Source: Eriocheir sinensis (Eukaryota > Arthropoda > Malacostraca > Decapoda > Varunidae). Taken from it: 64,000 nucleotides of DNA. Both the position numbers and the translations under genes were made by a program. The DNA is taken from assembly GCF_024679095.1 (NCBI RefSeq), contig NC_066516.1:5644813-5708812 (forward strand), read 5' to 3'. The notes under the pieces are model-generated. The model was not told the origin of the DNA, ran no database searches, and saw only the letters and a program-made list of their open reading frames with translations. This document shows positions 24,100 through 37,158 of the stretch, piece by piece. Each line of letters begins with the position of its first letter. Position 1 is the stretch's first letter.

Positions 24100-24425
24100 T
24101 GATCTGCCCTTAATGATCCTGCCCGAATTTTTAAACATATCCGGCACATCGGTTCGCCTGTTTGAAAAGCCTCTCGTAGAAGTTGCTGAGATTTTCATGG
24201 AGTGTTTTATGATCCCAGTGATAGTTTTACATGACTTCTGCGCCATGAACGGAAAAAAGCACACCCATGAAAACCCGGTTGATATTCTCTGTGGCCTTGG
24301 AAAATAATCGTAGTGGGAGCCTGAGGGCCACATTCTCAAATATTTCGGCGCCCAAGCTCACACATTCGACAAGGCTTTCACAGGAGTTTTAATTATTTCC
24401 ACGGGTAGTTTTATGACCCTGGGTA
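24100..24425 (-). repeat. Dispersed repeat family R, copy interrupted by a TIR element
   Basis: Shares GTTTGAAAAGCCTCTCGTAG, CACCCATGAAAACCCGGTT and GACAAGGCTTTCACAGGAG with the other R copies. Its continuation, GTTTGACCCTTCTTCTGTAC, is found beyond the element at 25,244. Confidence 0.75.
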
Positions 24426-25021
24426 TAGTCAATCCAGGAGGAACTGGCGGATTGGGGGGTGAGAGGTGCGGGTCAGCCCCGCACCGCACCTTGCCACACA
24501 CCCTCAACACTTCTCGCTTCCTCTCATATGTCAGCTATTTACTACCTTTAAATTAATTTAATTAAATAATTGGATAATCCAATAAGGTCATATAGCGCTG
24601 AGATCGTTTCGTTTTTAAGATAATAACAAATATTTTGTATAAATACCACGACACTTGACACCGTTGTATTCCAACGTTGTCATTCTACACATCACTTCTC
24701 TCAAGGTCATGGAAAGGTCAGCAGGTGGGCCCATGGGTGGCCCGCTCCCGCCTCTGCCTCTCCCCTCCCTCCCTCCCCCTGCCTCTCCACTTCGTTGGCT
24801 GCACAGCCGCGAGAAAGAACTCATTTACAATGTAAACAAGTACTTTTTAGATGGAAAAAACAACAGGATTTATCATACCACTCACAAGAGTAATTGCAAG
24901 AACAGCAAGAGCCACTAATGTTAGTGAAAGAACTACTGAAAGAGTCTGCGCCAAACTGGATCATGAGTGCATGACGAACAGGTCACCAAGACAGCCTGTA
25001 TTCTCGTCCCCGAAGAAGAGA

Positions 25022-25093
<72 letters not shown>

Positions 25094-25241
25094 GAGGAGG
25101 AAATGAAGGGAGGCTAATGGTGGTCCACTTAACACCTTGACTCTAATCCCACAATTGGAGACAAGAAATGTGGCAGCGTGGTACGGGAGGAGAGACCCCC
25201 GCAGAAACCCCCCAATCCGCCAGTTCCTCGTGGATTCACTA
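24426..25241 (+). mobile_element. Tc1/mariner-like DNA transposon with 34-bp inverted repeats
   Basis: The ends TAGTCAATCCAGGAGGAACT... and the complement of ...CGTGGATTCACTA match over 34 bp with two differences, running on to GGCGGATTGGGGGG. TA dinucleotides flank both ends (24,424-24,425; 25,242-25,243). An uninterrupted version of the target sits in each family R unit at 46.8-47.2 kb. The element is 816 bp, with a (GA)n tract at 25,027-25,090, and is too short for a full transposase. Confidence 0.8.
24815..25020 (+). pseudogene. Transposase N-terminal helix-turn-helix remnant
   Basis: Two overlapping frames: KELIYNVNKYFLDGK, then after one shift TRVIARTARATNVSERTTER and PVFSSPKKRR. ATxVSERTxxR followed by SPxKRR is the usual N-terminal HTH layout of Tc1/mariner-type transposases. 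The catalytic DDE part is absent, replaced by (GA)n. Its position inside the TIRs supports the call. Confidence 0.6.
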
Positions 25242-25800
25242 TAGTTTGACCCTTCTTCTGTACCGTGAACCTAAAACAACACTCATGAGAACTCGATTGA
25301 TCCCGTTTTAGACCTTTGGAAATAGTTGACGTAAGAGGCGGAAGCGTTTGACAATACCAACCTGATACGTTTAAGAATATGGAGCCTGGTGGTAGTGTGA
25401 CCATCCTCTGTAGCTACCATGAAAACATAAAAAAAACATGAAAACCCGCTTATATAATCTCCTTTTCGGCCTTTGGAAATAGTAGATGTGGGAGGTGGAA
25501 GCGAATAAATACCACCCGAGCTCATCAAGATCGAACAGCGGTAGTGTGACCCTTCTGTACCGTGAATGTGAAAAAAAAAAAAATGAAAACCCAATCAATC
25601 TTCTTTTAGGCCTTTGGAAATAGTTGTTATGGGAGATGGAAGCGTCTTCGAATAAATACCACCCGAGCTCATCAAGATCAAACAGTGGTAGTGTGACCCT
25701 TCTTCTGTACCGTGACTGTGAAAAAAACACATGAAAACCCAATCAATCTCCTTTTAGGCCTTTGGAAATAGTAGTTATGGGAGATGGAAACGTATGAGAA
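25242..25800 (-). repeat. Family R, tandem array (about four units of 110-130 bp)
   Basis: CCTTTTAGGCCTTTGGAAATAGT-type phrases recur near 25,305, 25,460, 25,600 and 25,755, with GTGTGACCCTTCT and CATGAAAACCC between them. Open frames on the minus strand reflect the repeat. Confidence 0.75.
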
Positions 25801-26345
25801 AGCTGCCCCTGTGAAGCAAGATTGAAGCACTTGTTACACATATTTTACTGAGTCGAGTCGCACCGGGGGGTAACAGGGGTTCATCTAGGTGTCAGTTGGT
25901 CCCCCGCGCGTACGTGATATGTGCCCTGTGTCAAAGCCTGTGTGCCCTTGTGTGTTCGTTGTGCATCAAAGGATTGTCAGTTTTGCGGCGAAACGAAAGG
26001 AACTCGCCTCAATAATAATCCTCGACGCACTTATTAGCAACATCGAGGTGAGTGGGTGAGTTGTAATTGCTTTCATGAATAGCCTACTAATGTCCTTTTG
26101 ATAAACTTGGCATCATCATAGTCACTTGGCTTTGTTTAGGTTCGTACCAATATCAATATCATTCATTTTTATGGTATCACAAATATCCATTGGTTCAGTT
26201 TTCATATGTCTGATATTTTCGTTATAGTATCACGATTGAATATCCAACGATTATATCCAACTCACTGAACATATAACACAGTTTATCTTCAAGTACAAAC
26301 ACTAATAGCCTATAAATTATACCTACCTACTGTTCCCGCCCCAAG
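25801..26345. other. No gene recognised; short dispersed repeat at 26,008-26,088
   Basis: The 26,008-26,088 segment matches 12,240-12,318 (see the entry there). The remainder is AT-rich with no clear feature. Confidence 0.45.
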
Positions 26346-26347
26346 TG

Positions 26348-27396
26348 GAGGATCAGAGTACGTCGGTCTGTGAAGTATCCTAATAGTCTTGGAGGTGAAA
26401 ACTGATGGTGGAGTTGTATTAGTGGTGTGTTAATTAGTGATGTTAAGCTGTCTGGTGAGGAATGATTTGGTGGTGAATTGATCGAGTGGCGGTGATGAAA
26501 AGTGGTGATGATTTGGTGTTGAAATGGTGATGAAGTGGTACTAAAGTGACTCGTGGGAAAGTGGTAAGGTGGTGGTGGTGGTTGTGAATTGATGATGAAG
26601 TGGTGAGATTAAATATAAAGGTGGGAGCATACGCTATGGCTCCATGTGGCTGCGGTGCTCATCTCCGAACCGTTGCCCTTTTGAGCCTTTGTGAAATTCA
26701 GAATCGCAACAGTCTACTTTCCCCAAGTTTCCCCAGGTTGCCTATATATCCATTTATCGACCAGCCCGAAAGGGAGAAGGACCAACTGAGTGACCTGCCC
26801 GGGCCGCATATTCCCGAAGTCTCTGCGGGTATGTGGTCCTTGCAGAGTGAAGACGCTCGATCGGCTGCATGTATGTACCTTTGAAACTAACCACGGGCCG
26901 TTCTGGATAATACTTTCATTGTGATTCCCACTCAAAATTGCTTATTGGTTTTCATTCAAATCTTACATTACCAAACCTAACCTATCCTGCCCTGTTCAAG
27001 AGTAGGCGGCACATACCCGTACATACTTCGGGAATATGCGGCCCGGGCAGGTCACTCAGTTGGTCATTCTCCCTTTCGGGCTGGTCGATAAATGGATATA
27101 TAAGCTACCTGGGGAAACTTGGGGAAAGTAGACTGTTGCGATTTTGGATTTCACAAAGGCTCAAAAAGGCAGCGGTTCGGAGATGTCACGAGTCACTTTA
27201 GTACCACTTCATCACCATTTCAACACCAAATCATCACCAATTTTCATCACCGCCACTCGATCAATTCACCACCAAATCATTCCTCACCAAACAGCTTAAC
27301 ATCACTAATTAATACACCACTAATACAACTCCACCACCAGTTTTCACCTTCAAGACTATTAGGATACTTCACAGACCGACGTACTCTGATCCGCCC
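26348..27396. repeat. Large inverted repeat, arms about 390-480 bp, spacer about 170 bp
   Basis: The left arm starts GAGGATCAGAGTACGTCGG (26,348) and the right arm ends with its complement CCGACGTACTCTGATCC (27,396). Inner arm parts also match (CCCGGGCCGCATATTCCCGA at about 26,797 against TCGGGAATATGCGGCCCGGG at about 27,029). The left arm has about 95 extra bases (26,560-26,655), including GTGGTGGTG runs. Part of the arm is related to 50,300-50,440 in CTNS intron 3. Confidence 0.85.
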
Positions 27397-27555
27397 AGGG
27401 CCGGAGTTCAAACAAGCGGAGTCGTACTCAGACACGCTGACCACTGCTGCACGAAAACGGTTGCAAAGTTAGAGTTGATAATTATACACACTGAAAACTT
27501 TTGCCCATGCTTATTCTTTTCTCTGTAACAGGTAACTTAGCATGTCTAGAAAGGA

Positions 27556-27559
<4 letters not shown>

Positions 27560-27624
<65 letters not shown>
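27560..27624. repeat. (GA)n microsatellite at the 3' side of the family F LINE
   Basis: About 32 GA units ending exactly where the minus-strand LINE 3' tail begins. Confidence 0.95.
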
Positions 27625-27627
<3 letters not shown>

Positions 27628-27791
27628 ATGATTTGATTTGATATGGTTTATTGACAAATTACAGTCAAATGGATGAGGCAGATTTCTGCTTGCACCCCTA
27701 AATTACATTTCCCTACTGTGGCGTACTCTTAAGTGCATAGAAAATAGAACATACATATTGTTGGCATTAGGCAGTGCATAAACAATTCATT

Positions 27792-27869
<78 letters not shown>

Positions 27870-28008
27870 ACACTTACTATGATCTTACAAACAGTCAACT
27901 AGGACCAGCAACACACAAGAACACTGGCATACACAAACTCATTACATATGATTTCCTCTATGATAATGGTATAGCCCCTACATAAAACAAATGAGTCTGT
28001 ACATTCTT

Positions 28009-28060
<52 letters not shown>

Positions 28061-28069
28061 TTACAATTT

Positions 28070-31000
28070 TAGACTCGGGGAGCGAAAGATTTGTATTTAC
28101 AGAGAATTTCCCTAACCTCATTATTATTTATTATCCACACTATTTGTTCCTTGACATCGTGTATAAAGTTGTTTCTATATTTATAGAGGGAGGGGCAAGT
28201 CAGTACAAATGGGTTAGTGTGTGAGAGTCGTCCTGTCCACATATGCCACATTTTTTAAATTCATCATTTACTGGGAGCCCAAGCTCCCAATAATACTTAT
28301 AGCCTAGCCTTAGTCTCATCATAACGGTGTCATGCACACTATCACCACCTCTGCCGTATGTGACGTCTGTGTGTTGACTCACGTGCATGTAGTGCTGGAG
28401 AGTTGGGCTGGAGTCATACATCTCCGCCCTTCTGGGCGATCCGACCTTATCCTGCCTTGACTTTATTATTGACCTTATTTGCCGTATTGATATGGGGCAC
28501 ACAATGTCAATATGCTCTTTATCGCAGGCCGATTTTGCTATTTTGTCAGCCGTGTCGTTGCATTTAATGCCCACATGAGATGGCAGCCAGTACAGCTTGA
28601 CAGAATACCCTGCTGCCTAGACACTCGACTGTATTAAACGTTTACACGCTGTTACAAGAATGTGATACTCGGGCTTATTGCTGTATAGGGACTCCAGAGC
28701 CGATCTGCTGTCAACAAACATATGTACGTCTTTTTTGATGGAGAGAGTTTGTGTCAGACCTAGTTTTATACCCTGGAGCTCGGCGTGAGTGGACGAGATG
28801 CCGTCACTGAGCCGCGACCCATACTCCGACTCGGTGTAGCGCGAGTCAGGAGGCATGTAATCGCGCACTCTATAAAATTGTTAAAAATGAGGTTAAGTTG
28901 TTCAAGGGAGTACTTCGACTTTTTCATGGCTAGTGTTTTGATACATACATCACCTCCACTTCCTTGCCAAGGTGGAATATCAACATAGTCACCACTTAAC
29001 TCTGTGCACTGGACCTGCAGCTGATACAAGTTCACATACTTTACAATATTTCTTACATAATCTATGTTAGATCGCTTTCCACTTACGATATATTTTCTTA
29101 TTTCCTTACCATCCCCTGCTCGGATTAGTTTTATTACATTTTTTCTATTGATTTCTTGGACCCTGTCATCTATATACACTCTGCAAGTTTAATTCCATTT
29201 TCATCGTCTCGACCATGGTGTTTCTTTGGCATCCTAATATGATTCTCATGCCTTCATTCTGAATTACCTTTAGTTTTCTTATTTTACCTTTACACACAAC
29301 AGACAACACTGGAGCAGCATAATCGATTATGGATCTAACTCTGCTGATGTATATCATGCGCAGTATAGGTATTCCAATTCCTCGCCCATACCACGCCAGG
29401 CACTTGAGGGGCTGGAGGCGAGCCCTGCACATTGCCATGACGTGTCTCGTCTCGGCCTCCTTCCCCTTGCCAGAGTACCCGACATAAGTACCCAAATACT
29501 TATATCTGTCAACTTGTTCTATTTTCTTCCAGTTTAAATTTAATGTAGTAATTTTTTTATGTCTGCATTGAAATTTTATTTTATTTTCATTTATTACTAG
29601 GCCCAATGATTTACATGACGTGGAGAGCTGCTCCAGTGCTACCTGCACAGTAAGATGTCGTCAACGTATATAATAGGTTGAACATCCCTAGGGTACTTGT
29701 CTGAAGCTACTTTGTTGATTATTACGTTTTAAAGAGAGTAGGGCTAAGTACTCCTCCTTGTGGAGTGCCTAGATGAAAGCTTTTTTGTTCAGAGAAACAT
29801 CCTTGGTACCAGACACTTGCTTTTCTGCCCGTCAGATAGTCAGATATCCACCTAAGCAATCTCCCTGACACACCCAGACTGGCAAGCTCATAGGAGATTA
29901 TTTGACCGTGGGCTCTATCGAAGGCCCCTTGGAGGTCTATAAACACTCTGCAGTTCCCGTGTTCGTAGGACAAACATTTTATAATGCATTCTGTTGTGCC
30001 TTTTCCTTTTACAAATCCATACAGATTGTTAGATAGATTATCACCCAAGGCATATAATAGTCTGTTAAGTATAATTCTCTCCATCATCTTAGACATGCAT
30101 GAAGTCAATGAGATCGGCCTGAATTCCCCATTACCTTTAGGTATGGGAACAATGACAGCTTCCTTCCACTTTTTAGGCAAAACACCACTTTCAAGACTCA
30201 TATTGAATAGATCAAGTAAAGGGCTATTTTTTAGTGAGACAAGACAATTTAGGATATCATAAGTTATTCCATCTGGGCCTGGAGCTGTGGAGTTTCCTTT
30301 TTTAACAGCACTGAGAAGCTCCAGTTGAGTAATCTTAGTGCATGTTGGACTACTCATGCTAAACTGAGCAGCGATCATTGCGTTCTTCATTGCCTCACCT
30401 CTACCAAGAATTCCTTGCGTTTCAGCAGGGAGCGAGGAAATACTAGCTGTCTCGGCCCACTTGGTGGCTAGGTCATTGGCTGTCTTTTCAGGGTGCACAG
30501 ACGCAATAGGTGATGTTTTTTTACCCCTTACTCTATTTACTTTCTTCCATATGTCTGCAATATTCTTAGTTTTACTAATATCTTGAGCGAAGCCTTGCCA
30601 GTATTCCGTCCTCGCTTCCTGCCTCACAATGCTACAGGTTTTAGCTACTTCAAGCATGACTTCCTTGTCATCATCACTTCTGGTGACCCGCCACTGTTTA
30701 ACTGAGTTGGCTAGAATCTTACTCCACTCCTTAACCCATTTATCATTAGAATAGCTGTGCTTGAAATGACTACGTTTTCTACCTGTGGTATTTGTTCTAT
30801 TATCGGGCAACAGTTCTTCTATCTTTGTTATTAAATCTTCGTAGAAACAGTCCAAATTCAAAGGTTTATAGTCCAGATACCACTTCTCAATCCCATCTAC
30901 AAACTCATTAGCTTTCCCTTTTGGTACAGTGAGTCGTTTCCTTTGGACATATGTAACTATTTTAGTGAAAGGGAGTTCGACATATAACGCAAAATGATCG

Positions 31001-31080
31001 CTCAGCAACTCTCTCACTACATGACACGTGGCCGTTAGCCCAGAGCCATAAAGAAGACAGGCATAATCTAGTTTGCCTCC
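28070..31080 (-). pseudogene. Family F RT / RNase H polyprotein, frame-broken
   Basis: RT blocks: TAPGPDGITYDIL, PIPKGNGEFRPISLTSCMSK, NNLYGFVKGKGTTEC, RVFIDLQGAFDRAHG, LGTPQGGVLSPTLF, then after a shift at about 29,725 the intact catalytic PIIYVDDILLC. The thumb follows (DRYKYLGTYVGYSGKG). RNase H lies at about 28,860-28,560: HAELQGIKLGL and MFVDSRSALESL, with the end MGIKCNDTADKIAKSA. Cysteines CGICGQDDSHTLTHLYREC near 28,250 form a knuckle-like motif. The start of the RNase H domain has stops near 28,620 and 28,860. RNase H plus a terminal knuckle is typical of the I group. Confidence 0.85.
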
Positions 31081-31546
31081 TAAAGGCGGGTTGCCACACG
31101 CGCACTTTTTGGGCACGACGTGGCACGAGGTGAGTGCGCACCCAATTCGCGCCAACTCGTGCCCAACAGCGCGGCAGCTCGTGCAGACCTCTTGCCACCA
31201 AGTCGGGGAAGTCGAGGCAGGTGGCACGACATCGCGTTAAAATTAAAACAGTTTCATTTTTTTTCCCGACGTGGTACGAAGTGGCGACGTCGGCCCCACC
31301 TCGTGCCATCACCTCGTGACACCTCGTACCCTGTTCGAGACACCTCGCGCCTATTGGCACGACGTCGCGCCTGGCGCGCAGTGGTGCGAGCTCGTGCTAC
31401 CTGGGCGCGAGGTGTCACGAGGTGTGGTGCGGGGTGGTACGAGGTTAGTGCGAGGTGGGCGCGACGTTAGTCCGAGGTGGGCACGAAGTTAGCGCGAGGT
31501 GGTGGCGAGCTGTATAATTGCCTCTCACGTGACCTGATCCAAGGGG

Positions 31547-31554
31547 TATATAAA
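31547..31554 (+). promoter_or_regulatory. TATA box for the MADF gene
   Basis: TATATAAA about 90 bp upstream of the chosen start (31,638) and 16 bp before the more upstream ATG at 31,563. This spacing favours 31,638, because a transcript would start near 31,577. Confidence 0.6.
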
Positions 31555-31637
31555 CAGCACCCGTGGGCCACATGGTCACTTATCTCGCAAACACAGACAG
31601 AAGAAGAACCCTCCCATCTCCAGCCAACCTTTCCAAG

Positions 31638-32540
31638 ATGCCCAAGAAAGGCAAGCAGCAAGCACCACAGCAGGAGTCTTCCCCGAGTCTGCAGGAGGAA
31701 GAAACTGGTGATGTTCCTCCTGAGGTTCCTGACGACACTGACGTTCCTGATGTGGAAGTGGTGAAGGTACAACCTGTTGCTGGGCTCTCCAGGAAACGCA
31801 CTCGGCCATCCAAGAAAGACGTTCAGGACTACCCCTTCAACGACGACCAACTGAGGGAGATAGCAAACTACGTCCAGTTGCATCCAGAGCTCTACGATAA
31901 GCGGAACGAGAAGTGGCTGAATCCGGCGTGGAAGGAGAGCCTCTGGAAGGACCTGGCCCAAACTTTCTCGGACTGTTCTCACCAGCAGGTGAAGAAGGTG
32001 GTGGACAAGAAGAGAACAGATTTTGGGAAAATCGAGAAGAGGGAGAGCAAGAGTGGATCAGCAGCCAGGCCGAGGACGCAGAGGGAGCAGAAGATCGTCG
32101 AGGTTTGGGGCTTCCTGGCAGGTCACATCGCCCACGAAAGTACGCACCCTAGTGATGACTTCGGCAGACAAGGTGACGATCAAGATTCCTCCAGCCATGA
32201 GTCTGTCCTATCGGCCCACTCAATTGCCAGGAGGAAGAGGAAGAAGGAACGGCAGGAGGAGGAACTATCCAGCCCACGATCCACCAAATCTACCCAGGAG
32301 AGCAGTGCCATCCAAGAACTACTCCAGAGTGCACAGCTGCTAGCTACACGAAAACCACCAGTCGAGGGACCTGACGCTGACATCCGGCAGTTTGTTGAAT
32401 TTATGTACACTCGCCTGAAGAAGGTTTCCCCCATGCATCATGGAGTACTCTTCTCCAAGATCGCGTACATGATCAGCCTCATGGAGGAACCACCAAACTC
32501 CAGGGCCAGAAGACGAAATCGCCGGCGAAAAAGGCCATAA
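31638..32540 (+). CDS. MADF/BESS-domain protein of a Harbinger-like transposon
   Basis: PIF/Harbinger elements encode, beside the transposase, a Myb/SANT-like (MADF) DNA-binding partner that recruits the transposase to the element's ends and to the nucleus. From MPKKGKQQ, 300 codons. There is an acidic N-terminus to about residue 45, then a basic patch SRKRTRPSKK (51-60, possible nuclear signal). MADF is at about residues 65-165 (QLREIANYVQLHPELYDKRN, WKDLAQTF). The low-complexity KR/E region RRKRKKERQEEE is at about 198-209, and a BESS-like helix pair at about 246-282 (RQFVEFMYTRLKKVSP). The last dozen residues are Arg-rich, but another frame (QKTKSPAKKA ... EAEDSDE, stop about 32,597) looks like the true C-terminus, implying one indel near 32,503. 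AATAAA follows at 32,607. Confidence 0.75.
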   Translation: MPKKGKQQAPQQESSPSLQEEETGDVPPEVPDDTDVPDVEVVKVQPVAGLSRKRTRPSKKDVQDYPFNDDQLREIANYVQLHPELYDKRNEKWLNPAWKESLWKDLAQTFSDCSHQQVKKVVDKKRTDFGKIEKRESKSGSAARPRTQREQKIVEVWGFLAGHIAHESTHPSDDFGRQGDDQDSSSHESVLSAHSIARRKRKKERQEEELSSPRSTKSTQESSAIQELLQSAQLLATRKPPVEGPDADIRQFVEFMYTRLKKVSPMHHGVLFSKIAYMISLMEEPPNSRARRRNRRRKRP

Positions 32541-32606
32541 TGTCCCCCATGATCGAGACGCCGAAGGGCTACGAGGCGGAGGATAGCGACGAGTAAATGT
32601 AAACAA

Positions 32607-32612
32607 AATAAA
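32607..32612 (+). terminator. Polyadenylation signal of the MADF gene
   Basis: AATAAA 67 bp after the stop at 32,540 and about 10 bp after the alternative-frame stop. Confidence 0.55.
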
Positions 32613-32719
32613 AATGTATTGCATATAAAAATATGTTAAAATGTATGAAATAAATATGAAAAAAACAACTATATTTTTTCCCTTTTCATTTATAATATAA
32701 GTATGGATATAAAATAATA

Positions 32720-32771
32720 ACTGGTAAAAGGAGACATTAAAAACACTTTTTTAATGTTTCCTTTTACCAGT
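32720..32771. repeat. Near-perfect 24-bp hairpin between the two Harbinger frames
   Basis: ACTGGTAAAAGGAGACATTA (32,720) pairs with TAATGTTTCCTTTTACCAGT (ends 32,771), with one mismatch and a few bases of loop. ACTGGTAAAAG recurs singly at about 32,984. Confidence 0.85.
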
Positions 32772-33048
32772 AAAAAAAAATTATAAACTACAAACTGAAT
32801 ATAAATAATTGGGACATAAATGGTAAAAGAGAAAAAAAATATACTAAAACTTGGGAAGTTAAGAAATGGATTGAAAATTGAGGATTTGAAATGATAACAG
32901 ATAAAAGGGAATAATGAAGAGTTGGTAATAAAGAACTTGGAAAATAATAACTGAATATATAAATAAGGTATTGAAATAATAACTGGTAAAAGGTAAAACA
33001 CTTGGAAAATTAAATCAGAGAATCACACATGGAAAAGGTACTGTCCCC

Positions 33049-33255
<207 letters not shown>

Positions 33256-33261
33256 TATTAT

Positions 33262-33702
33262 TTAATTATTGCTCCATCTTTCTGCCTCCTTGGATGGATA
33301 TACCCATCCTTTTCTTGCCAGGGAACTGCTTGCATGTGATGCAAAAAGCAGCCAGTCTTCGACGACGGCCTTCTTGCTGTTGATGTTGTTCCGTCGAGTT
33401 TGAGTAAAGCGTATCGATTTGGTATGTTCTCCACGATATCTTCGCAGTCGACTTTGGGGATGAAAATTTGAGTAGCGGTCCAATATCAAATGACAGGGGC
33501 TCTCTTCTGGTGGCTTGGTCTGGTTTGGATTTTGGATTGGGTGGTCATCCTCCATCTCCGAAAAGTTCATGTTTGAAGCGAAGTTTGGAGGGTGGCACGG
33601 AGGTATGAAGGAGTTTTTCGACGTCAGCTGCAGCGCAGCAATCACCATCAGGACTCCTGGTATTGCAGCACTCTCTTTGTCTGTGTCTGTTTCTTTCCTC
33701 AT
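33262..33702 (-). CDS. Unrecognised minus-strand frame of the Harbinger-like element
   Basis: 146 codons starting [17 protein letters not shown] and ending in KEAERWSNN at a stop beside the (TA)n tract. A TATAAATA box lies at 33,758-33,765 on the minus strand, 56 bp upstream, so it mirrors the promoter layout of the MADF gene at the other end. By position it could be the N-terminal part of the element's transposase, cut off by the (TA)n expansion. I see no DDE motif and no confident similarity. The ASHAS...[12 protein letters not shown] tail is not diagnostic. Confidence 0.4.
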   Translation of the reverse strand: MRKETDTDKESAAIPGVLMVIAALQLTSKNSFIPPCHPPNFASNMNFSEMEDDHPIQNPNQTKPPEESPCHLILDRYSNFHPQSRLRRYRGEHTKSIRFTQTRRNNINSKKAVVEDWLLFASHASSSLARKGWVYPSKEAERWSNN

Positions 33703-33757
33703 CCTGCCTGCTTGCCCCAGTAGCTTTTGAGCTTTTTGATCATCATTCCCACCTTTT

Positions 33758-33765
33758 TATTTATA
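33758..33765 (-). promoter_or_regulatory. TATA box for the minus-strand frame
   Basis: TATAAATA on the minus strand, 56 bp before the ATG at 33,702, preceded by GC-rich DNA. Confidence 0.5.
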
Positions 33766-34174
33766 CCGGGGAGGAGGCGCTGAAATATTGGACGCATCTA
33801 CATCGGCAACAATGTGCGACCCCTCAAGGCGGGTCGTTGGGTTTGAAAAACACACTCGTGTGCGTCGCGATGACGCAATGCCCATCCTCGTGTACCTCAT
33901 TATGCGTCTCGCAACACCTCGTGCCCAGATCGGGCTCACCTCGTGCCACATCGCCACACCACTGCGCGTACCTGTACCCTGACGATCTGTACTCTGTCAC
34001 TGTTTTTCTTGATTGTGGCGCTTTACTCTACGTCACCCGTCGTGCCAAAAAAAGTGCGCGGTGGCCCAACCTGCTACATGTGTTGGTGAGCTGTCGCCAA
34101 GAAGAGAACAGTCTTCGTGATCTTCTAGAAATTGTATCCAGTTAATACCGTTACAGTTTGCTTTTCCGTTACTA

Positions 34175-34177
<3 letters not shown>

Positions 34178-34217
<40 letters not shown>

Positions 34218-34641
34218 CGTAGGTAGTAAGGTCAGTTGAGGTAACGAACGAAAGGTGAATATTGGGTTTTTGTGTTTGATATTATAAATTGTTCGTGAAG
34301 GGTGATTGAAGGATACTAATGTAGCAATAGTAGTAGCAGTAGTAGTAGTAGGAATTGTAGTAGTAGTAGTAGCAGTAGTAGTAGTAGTAGTAGTGGTAGT
34401 AGTATAGTATTATGAGATAGAGGCAGTGGAAAAAATGTTAGAAAAGTGAAGAAGAAAAGGGAGAGGAGACTAAACTGAGTGGAGAGAAAAGAGAGTAGAG
34501 GGAGGAAGAAAGAAAGGAATGAAGCTAGGATGAGAAGAAAAAGAAGGGAGAATGAGAATGGAAGGAAGGAAAACGAGTGGAGAAAGAGAATTAGTAGAAT
34601 TAGTAGTAGAATTAGTAGAAGAAGTAGTAGCAGTTGTAGAG

Positions 34642-34677
<36 letters not shown>

Positions 34678-34800
34678 TAGGTAGGAGTAGTGGTTGTTAT
34701 ACCTTACGAGAGGAAACACTTTTAAAACACTTTCAAATGGTAAAAATAAAATAATCTTGAATATCTGTTAGGCAAAAAAAAAAAAAAAAAAAAAAAAAAC
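34178..34800. repeat. Microsatellite cluster: (GA)n, (TAG)n, purine-rich, poly(A)
   Basis: (GA)n 34,178-34,215; (TAG)n 34,322-34,410 and 34,610-34,690; G/A-rich between them; A run 34,773-34,799. Confidence 0.9.
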
Positions 34801-35316
34801 GTGGGTGGCTTGTAGGAATTTTGGACCGGAAATAGCGATCTTACCCCCCACCCCCTTCTCCCCTTCCCTCCCTCCCCCATTAAGCAAGGCCAAAGGAGGG
34901 GAAAGGAAGGGCGGGGGGGACTGGACGTTGGTCTTCAGATGTAAGTGTGTGAGGAAGGGGAAGATGACGAAGGCAAGGGAGATGATGAGGAAGAGGAGGA
35001 GGAAGAGGAGGAAGGGGTAGATGAGGTCCTTTGTGATGTTAATGGATACAATTATACTCAACGATTAAATATTTCTCCTTTTTTATCTGCTTCTTATTTT
35101 TCTTCTTCTTTTTCTCCTTTTCCTCCTACTCCTCCTTCTTTTTCTTGTTCTTGTTCTTTTTCCTGTTCATAATGATTTCCTTCCTTTTGTCTTATTCTTT
35201 TTTATCTTTATTTTTATTCTTTATTTATTTTCTTCCTTTGTTCTATTTTTTTTGTTCTTTTTATCTTTCCTCTCATTCTTATTCTTGATCTTTTTTCTTC
35301 TCTATTACCATCATTA

Positions 35317-35319
<3 letters not shown>
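34801..35319. other. No gene; pyrimidine- and purine-rich low complexity
   Basis: G/A-rich 34,880-35,020, then T/C-rich 35,060-35,310. Nothing recognisable. Confidence 0.5.
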
Positions 35320-35413
<94 letters not shown>

Positions 35414-35459
35414 TATTGTTATTATTATTATTATCATTATTATTATCATTATCACCATT
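35320..35459. repeat. (ATT)n microsatellite
   Basis: About 45 ATT units, slightly interrupted at the right end. Confidence 0.95.
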
Positions 35460-35460
35460 A

Positions 35461-35515
35461 AGAACATAAGAACATAAGAACGTAAGGAGTCTGCAAGAGG
35501 TCGGTTGGCCTATTC
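35461..35515 (-). mobile_element. 3' end of a CR1-like LINE
   Basis: AGAACATAAGAACATAAGAA followed by GGAGTCTGCAAGAGG and GGTTGGCCTAT is the typical inverted 3' tail (AAGAACAT repeats) of CR1-type elements. Only the end is present. Confidence 0.55.
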
Positions 35516-37158
<1,643 letters not shown>

